A stretch of DNA of 64,000 bases. Source: Sinorhizobium mexicanum (GTDB taxonomy: Bacteria > Pseudomonadota > Alphaproteobacteria > Rhizobiales > Rhizobiaceae). The DNA lies in NCBI RefSeq assembly GCF_013488225.1, contig NZ_CP041241.1, forward strand, positions 1,302,001-1,366,000, given 5' to 3'. The notes beneath the pieces are model-generated. The model was not told the DNA's origin and did no database searches. It worked only from the letters and a program-made list of their open reading frames with translations. A program made the translations under genes and the position numbers. This document shows positions 60,632-64,000 of the stretch, piece after piece (position 1 is the first letter of the stretch; every line of letters starts with the position of its first letter).

Positions 60632-61278
60632 TGTGGGATTGGACATTCACATTCGAGATTCTGCCGGTGCTTGCTAGGGCGGCGATCATGACAGTCGAAG
60701 CGACCGCTCTCGGTTTCGTCATAGCGGCGACACTCGGGCTCGTGCTCGCCTCCATCAGGCTGGCCTTTCCGACCGCCGGCGTCGTGGTTACGGTGTTGGT
60801 GGAACTCATCCGGTCGACGCCCCTGCTCATCCAAATATTCTTCCTCTACTTCGTCTTGCCGAAGGCAGGAATCGTGCTGGATGCGTTTACGGCGGGCGTG
60901 GCAGCCATAGGCGTTCACTACGCCGCCTATTGCTCCGAGGTCTACCGCGCGGGATTCGAGAACGTTCCGAGGGGCCAATGGGAGGCATCGATCGCTCTCA
61001 ACCTGTCTCCGTGGAATACCTTCAAGGACATAATCCTGCCTCAGGCGCTGCCTCCGGTCGTTCCTGCGCTCGGAAACTACCTGATTGCGCTTTTCAAAGA
61101 GACGCCCTTGCTCTCGGCCATTGCCGTCCTCGAACTCATGCAGACCGCGAAAAACATCGGATCTGAGACATTCCGCTACACCGAGCCCGTCACGCTCGTC
61201 GGGGTGTTCTTCCTGGTTATGAGTCTCGTTTCAGCGGGCATCGTCCGGATACTCGAATCGTGGTTGCAGCGGAGATAG
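60631..61278 (+). CDS. ehuD: Ectoine/hydroxyectoine ABC permease EhuD
   Basis: A 215-residue second permease with VELIRSTPLLIQIFFLYFVL, the EAA loop NVPRGQWEASIALNLSPWNT and IILPQALPPVVPALGNYLIA. It is homologous to EhuC and forms a heterodimer with it. It lies three bases before ehuA. Confidence 0.92.
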   Translation: MWDWTFTFEILPVLARAAIMTVEATALGFVIAATLGLVLASIRLAFPTAGVVVTVLVELIRSTPLLIQIFFLYFVLPKAGIVLDAFTAGVAAIGVHYAAYCSEVYRAGFENVPRGQWEASIALNLSPWNTFKDIILPQALPPVVPALGNYLIALFKETPLLSAIAVLELMQTAKNIGSETFRYTEPVTLVGVFFLVMSLVSAGIVRILESWLQRR

Positions 61279-61281
61279 AAG

Positions 61282-62061
61282 ATGAACGACATGCCAATGG
61301 TACGCTTCGAGAACGTTTCAAAACGCTACGGCGCGCTCACCGTTCTCGACAATCTCAACCTCGATATCGGCCGCGGCGAGAAGGTATCGATCATCGGTCC
61401 CTCGGGCTCCGGCAAGACCACCGTGCTGCGCATGCTCATGACGCTCGAGGCCATCAACGATGGTGTCCTCTGGGTCGATGGCGAACCCATGACGCACATG
61501 ATGCAGAACGGCAAGCTTGTGCCCGCGACCACCAAGCACATACGCCGGATCCGTGCAAAAATCGGCATGGTGTTCCAGTCCTTCAACCTGTTCCCGCACA
61601 TGACTGCGATGGGAAACTGCATCGAAGCTCCGATAACCGTACTCGGAATGAAGCGCTCGGAGGCTGAGGAGCGCGCGGCGGAGCTCCTGGACATGGTCGG
61701 CCTGTCCGCCAAGAAGGATCACTATCCGTCGCAACTGTCGGGCGGTCAGCAGCAGCGCGTGGCAATCGCGCGTGCGCTTGCAATGCGGCCGAAGATCATG
61801 CTGTTCGACGAAGTAACGTCGGCGCTCGATCCGGAACTTGTGGGCGAAGTGCTGCAGGTTATAAGGAAGATCGGCCACGAGCACGACCTTACCATGCTCA
61901 TGGTTACCCACCAGATGGGTTTCGCCAAGGAGTTTTCGGACAGGGTGTGCTTCTTCTATCAAGGCAAGATTTGCGAACAGGGCGCTCCCGCGGAAATCTT
62001 TGGAAACCCCAAGAACGAAAGGACAAGACAGTTTCTCAACGCTGTCTTGGAAGCAGGATAA
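61282..62061 (+). CDS. ehuA: Ectoine/hydroxyectoine ABC ATPase EhuA
   Basis: A 259-residue amino-acid-type ATPase. Walker A GPSGSGKTT, Q-loop GMVFQSFNLFPHM, signature LSGGQQQRVAIARA, Walker B IMLFDEVTSALD and the switch histidine in MVTHQMGFAKE are all present. An insertion around residues 75-95 (THMMQNGKLVPATTKHIRRI) is usual for EhuA-type ATPases. It powers EhuBCD uptake. The GntR gene follows two bases later. Confidence 0.95.
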   Translation: MNDMPMVRFENVSKRYGALTVLDNLNLDIGRGEKVSIIGPSGSGKTTVLRMLMTLEAINDGVLWVDGEPMTHMMQNGKLVPATTKHIRRIRAKIGMVFQSFNLFPHMTAMGNCIEAPITVLGMKRSEAEERAAELLDMVGLSAKKDHYPSQLSGGQQQRVAIARALAMRPKIMLFDEVTSALDPELVGEVLQVIRKIGHEHDLTMLMVTHQMGFAKEFSDRVCFFYQGKICEQGAPAEIFGNPKNERTRQFLNAVLEAG

Positions 62062-62063
62062 CC

Positions 62064-62795
62064 TTGCACCCCGAATTGCCTGGTAAAGTCGAAACCAGCG
62101 GCGCCTTACAGCCCGCATCGGCCCGAGAGAGGTTCGACCGGATATACCACACTCTCAGGGACCGCATCTGCATGCTCGAGTACGCGCCGAGCAGCCGCCT
62201 GTCCGAGGAAGAGCTGGCGAAAGAATTCTCCACCAGCCGCACGCCTGTGAGGCGTGTGCTGGCAAGGCTGGAGTCCGAGGGGCTGGTGGAATCGGTGCAT
62301 GGTGTCGGGACGATCGTGACCGACCCCGATATCGGCGAATTGGTGCAGATCTATCATTTGCGCATGGAACTTGCGCTTCTGGTCGGCAAGCTTTCTCCGA
62401 TCCCACGCAGCGCGGAGGATCTGGAACGGATCAGGGCGCTCATAGCCCGCTGCGACGAGGAGATGAAAAATCCGACACAAAGGGCGTTCCTGCACCTGAA
62501 TATGGCGTTCTTTACCGAAATCAGGGCATTCACCGGAAACCTCCCGCTGCGGGAGATCAGCGAGCGGTTGTACTACCAGGTCGTTCGCGTCGTGTTGAAG
62601 ATGATGCCGAAGCTGGGATTGGCGGAAGAGTACTCGGCCTTTCGCAACGAGATGCAGGCCGTCCTGTCTGCCGCCGAAATCGGCGACTGGGAGGCGATCG
62701 GATACATTCGGCGGGCCCACATCTCCATGAGCTTCCACCGCATGATGGCCTACGCCGAGAGGTCGGAACGGTCCGAAGAGCCCACCAAGGCATGA
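62064..62795 (+). CDS. GntR-family regulator with FCD-like domain
   Basis: About 243 residues. The winged HTH is RIYHTLRDRICMLEYAPSSR, LSEEELAKEFSTSRTPVRRV and LARLESEGLVESVHGVGTIV; an FCD-like helical domain follows. The expected Asp-x-x-x-His metal motif appears lost (AFLHLNMAFFTEI), so effector binding may be metal-independent. No ATG is available near the start; I chose TTG at 62064, directly after ehuA with AGGA upstream, while the frame from 61947 lies inside ehuA. It overlaps the AsnC gene (ATGA). It probably controls both divergent ectoine operons. It is not the MocR-type EnuR seen in other ectoine degraders. Confidence 0.8.
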   Translation: MHPELPGKVETSGALQPASARERFDRIYHTLRDRICMLEYAPSSRLSEEELAKEFSTSRTPVRRVLARLESEGLVESVHGVGTIVTDPDIGELVQIYHLRMELALLVGKLSPIPRSAEDLERIRALIARCDEEMKNPTQRAFLHLNMAFFTEIRAFTGNLPLREISERLYYQVVRVVLKMMPKLGLAEEYSAFRNEMQAVLSAAEIGDWEAIGYIRRAHISMSFHRMMAYAERSERSEEPTKA

Positions 62796-63277
62796 TCAAG
62801 CTTGACGCCATTGATTTGCGCATCCTGGAAGCGATCCAGAAGGATGGAAGAATTACCAAGCTCGCGCTTGCCGAGAAGGCGGGACTGTCGCCAACACCCT
62901 GCTGGCTCAGACTGAGGAAGCTGGAAAAGGCCGGCATCGTGACGGGCTATCATGCGCGGCTCGCGATGCGCCGGGTCACCCCGGTCACAAGCGTTCTCAC
63001 CGAGATCACGCTCGGCAACCACCGCCAGACCGACTTCGAACGCTTCGAACGCGTGGTCGCCTCGATCCCGGAAATCGTCGCCTGCTGGTCGGTCGGCGGC
63101 GGCGTCGATTACATTCTGAAGATCATGACAGCCGACGTCGACGCCTACCAGCGGCTCATCGACAGCCTGCTGGATCGCGAATTGGGCATCGACCGCTATT
63201 TCACCTACATCGTCACCAAGACGGTCAAGGAAGAAACTCTGCTCCCGCTGACCAGCTTGCTCCCTGATACGCTGTAG
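62792..63277 (+). CDS. AsnC/Lrp-family regulator, DoeX-like
   Basis: A 161-residue Lrp-type regulator: HTH in LDAIDLRILEAIQKDGRITK, LALAEKAGLSPTPCWLRLRK and LEKAGIVTGYHARLA, then the RAM effector domain with SIPEIVACWSVGGGVDYILK. Ectoine degradation loci often carry such an AsnC/Lrp gene (DoeX in Halomonas). It overlaps the GntR gene and is followed by a strong terminator, so it is the last gene of the ehu transcript. Confidence 0.88.
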   Translation: MIKLDAIDLRILEAIQKDGRITKLALAEKAGLSPTPCWLRLRKLEKAGIVTGYHARLAMRRVTPVTSVLTEITLGNHRQTDFERFERVVASIPEIVACWSVGGGVDYILKIMTADVDAYQRLIDSLLDRELGIDRYFTYIVTKTVKEETLLPLTSLLPDTL

Positions 63278-63278
63278 A

Positions 63279-63321
63279 CCGGGACATCATAGACAATCCG
63301 GCTCTCCTGTCCCGGTTATTT
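63279..63321 (+). terminator. Hairpin terminator after the AsnC/Lrp gene
   Basis: CCGGGACA and TGTCCCGG form a perfect 8-bp stem with a 21-base loop, followed by TTATTT. It begins two bases after the stop codon and separates the ehu operon from the aldehyde dehydrogenase gene. Confidence 0.65.
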
Positions 63322-63410
63322 AGTCCAACTCTCTGCCGCATGTGCCCGGAATAGACAACTTCTCTCCCCTTTGCGGTCCAGACTACCCGCAACAAGAGAG
63401 GAGATCGGAT

Positions 63411-64000
63411 ATGACTGCTGTTTTCGCGCGCACGACCTTCCACGACGCATTGAACCACCTGAATGATCGGCAGCTCCTGCGGGAGCTCGCTTATGTTGGA
63501 GGGCGGTGGGTTGCCGGGCGTGATGGCAAGGCCTTCGAGGTCTCAGATCCGGCAACGGGCGCGACGCTTGCCTGGGTCGCCTCGCTCGAGGCCACCCAGG
63601 CTTCGGAAGCCGTCGATGCCGCTGCCAAGGCTTTTCCGGCATGGCGTAGCATGCTGCCGCAAGCGCGCGCAGGCATTCTGCGCAAATGGTACGAACTGAT
63701 GCTTGCCGCCAAGGAGGATCTCGCCCTGCTGATGACGCTCGAGCAGGGCAAACCGCTTGCGGAATCCCGCGGAGAAATCGACTACGCCGCCTCCTTCATC
63801 GAGTGGTATGCCGAAGAAGGCAAGCGGCTCAACGCCGAGAGCGTGACGAGCCATCTGCCGGGCGCGGAGATGATCGTACGCCGCGAGGCGCTCGGGGTCG
63901 TCGGTGTCGTCACGCCCTGGAACTTCCCCTCGGCGATGATCACCCGAAAGGCGGCCGCTGCACTCGCCGCCGGCTGCACGGTCGTTGCTCACCCCTCCTC
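63411..64000 (+). CDS. Succinate-semialdehyde dehydrogenase-like ALDH, N-terminal part
   Basis: The first 196 residues of an NAD(P)-dependent aldehyde dehydrogenase of the GabD type, running off the right edge. GGRWVAGRDGKAFEVSDPAT, LMTLEQGKPLAESRGEIDYA, FIEWYAEEGKRL and VVTPWNFPSAMITRK are typical. The expected cofactor lysine motif TVVAKPS reads TVVAHPS. In ectoine loci an enzyme of this kind (DoeC/Ssd) oxidises aspartate semialdehyde to aspartate after transamination of diaminobutyrate; plain succinate-semialdehyde oxidation is the alternative. It has its own GAGAGGAG ribosome-binding site after the terminator. Confidence 0.88.
   Translation, partial: MTAVFARTTFHDALNHLNDRQLLRELAYVGGRWVAGRDGKAFEVSDPATGATLAWVASLEATQASEAVDAAAKAFPAWRSMLPQARAGILRKWYELMLAAKEDLALLMTLEQGKPLAESRGEIDYAASFIEWYAEEGKRLNAESVTSHLPGAEMIVRREALGVVGVVTPWNFPSAMITRKAAAALAAGCTVVAHPS

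Noticed and set aside
1..64000. Search for tRNA, rRNA, CRISPR arrays, riboswitches and replication origins
   Set aside because: No cloverleaf, spaced direct-repeat array, iteron set or known aptamer pattern was noticed; a covariance-model scan would be needed to exclude small RNAs.

Overview
This looks like accessory DNA from an alphaproteobacterium of the Rhizobiales (Sinorhizobium/Ensifer, Rhizobium or a close relative), probably a megaplasmid or chromid segment. The grounds are high GC, long overlapping operons of uptake and catabolism genes, IS66 and IS110 elements, decayed toxin-antitoxin genes, and ectoine and sarcosine modules of rhizobial type. No rRNA, tRNA, CRISPR array, replication gene or prophage was seen. 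All identities come from reading the sequence; no database search was possible.

1-5.8 kb is an insertion-sequence nest. An IS66-type element entering from the left edge has inserted into the tnpC of a second IS66-type element, which is cut on its other side close to an IS110-type transposase. 5.8-36.2 kb is one large catabolic island. On the minus strand lie an AbrB-type membrane protein, three FbpA-like periplasmic binding proteins, an NTF2-like protein, a lactonase-like propeller, and an ABC ATPase with a two-domain permease, facing a divergent LysR regulator. On the plus strand a 14-gene operon (16.6-31.5 kb) encodes an ICL/PEP-mutase-type lyase, a MaoC-SCP2-like fusion, a hydrolase, a CoA ligase, a thiolase, a 2-hydroxyacid dehydrogenase, a methylsuccinyl-CoA dehydrogenase-like flavoprotein, a mesaconyl-CoA C1-C4 transferase-like protein, a mesaconyl-C4/itaconyl-CoA hydratase-like protein, a CitE-type citramalyl-CoA lyase-like protein, EtfBA and a LeuCD pair. 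A convergent minus operon (31.6-36.2 kb) adds a fused tandem class III CoA-transferase, an SMP-30 lactonase, a small alpha-beta-barrel protein and a fourth binding protein. My reading is a pathway for a branched C5/C6 dicarboxylate, or a larger compound that yields one, converging on citramalyl-CoA and ending in acetyl-CoA plus pyruvate.

36.2-40.7 kb is a decayed zone: an intact vapBC pair, a frameshifted AbiEii-like nucleotidyltransferase, an IS66 left-end remnant, and fragments of a second Phd/VapC pair. 40.7-46.0 kb holds a GntR-regulated TRAP transporter operon with an L-idonate-type dehydrogenase, with the broken remains of an SDR gene next to it.

46.1-64 kb is an osmolyte-catabolism locus. 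An 11-gene minus operon (58.8 down to 46.3 kb, closed by a good intrinsic terminator) interleaves ectoine genes (doeA, doeB, eutB, eutC and two further DoeA-type hydrolases) with heterotetrameric sarcosine oxidase (soxBDAG) and purU. Divergent from it are ehuBCDA (ectoine/hydroxyectoine ABC uptake), a GntR regulator, an AsnC/Lrp (DoeX-like) regulator, a terminator, and the start of an aldehyde dehydrogenase gene that runs off the window. GTGTAC-centred inverted repeats in the divergent promoter are candidate operators.
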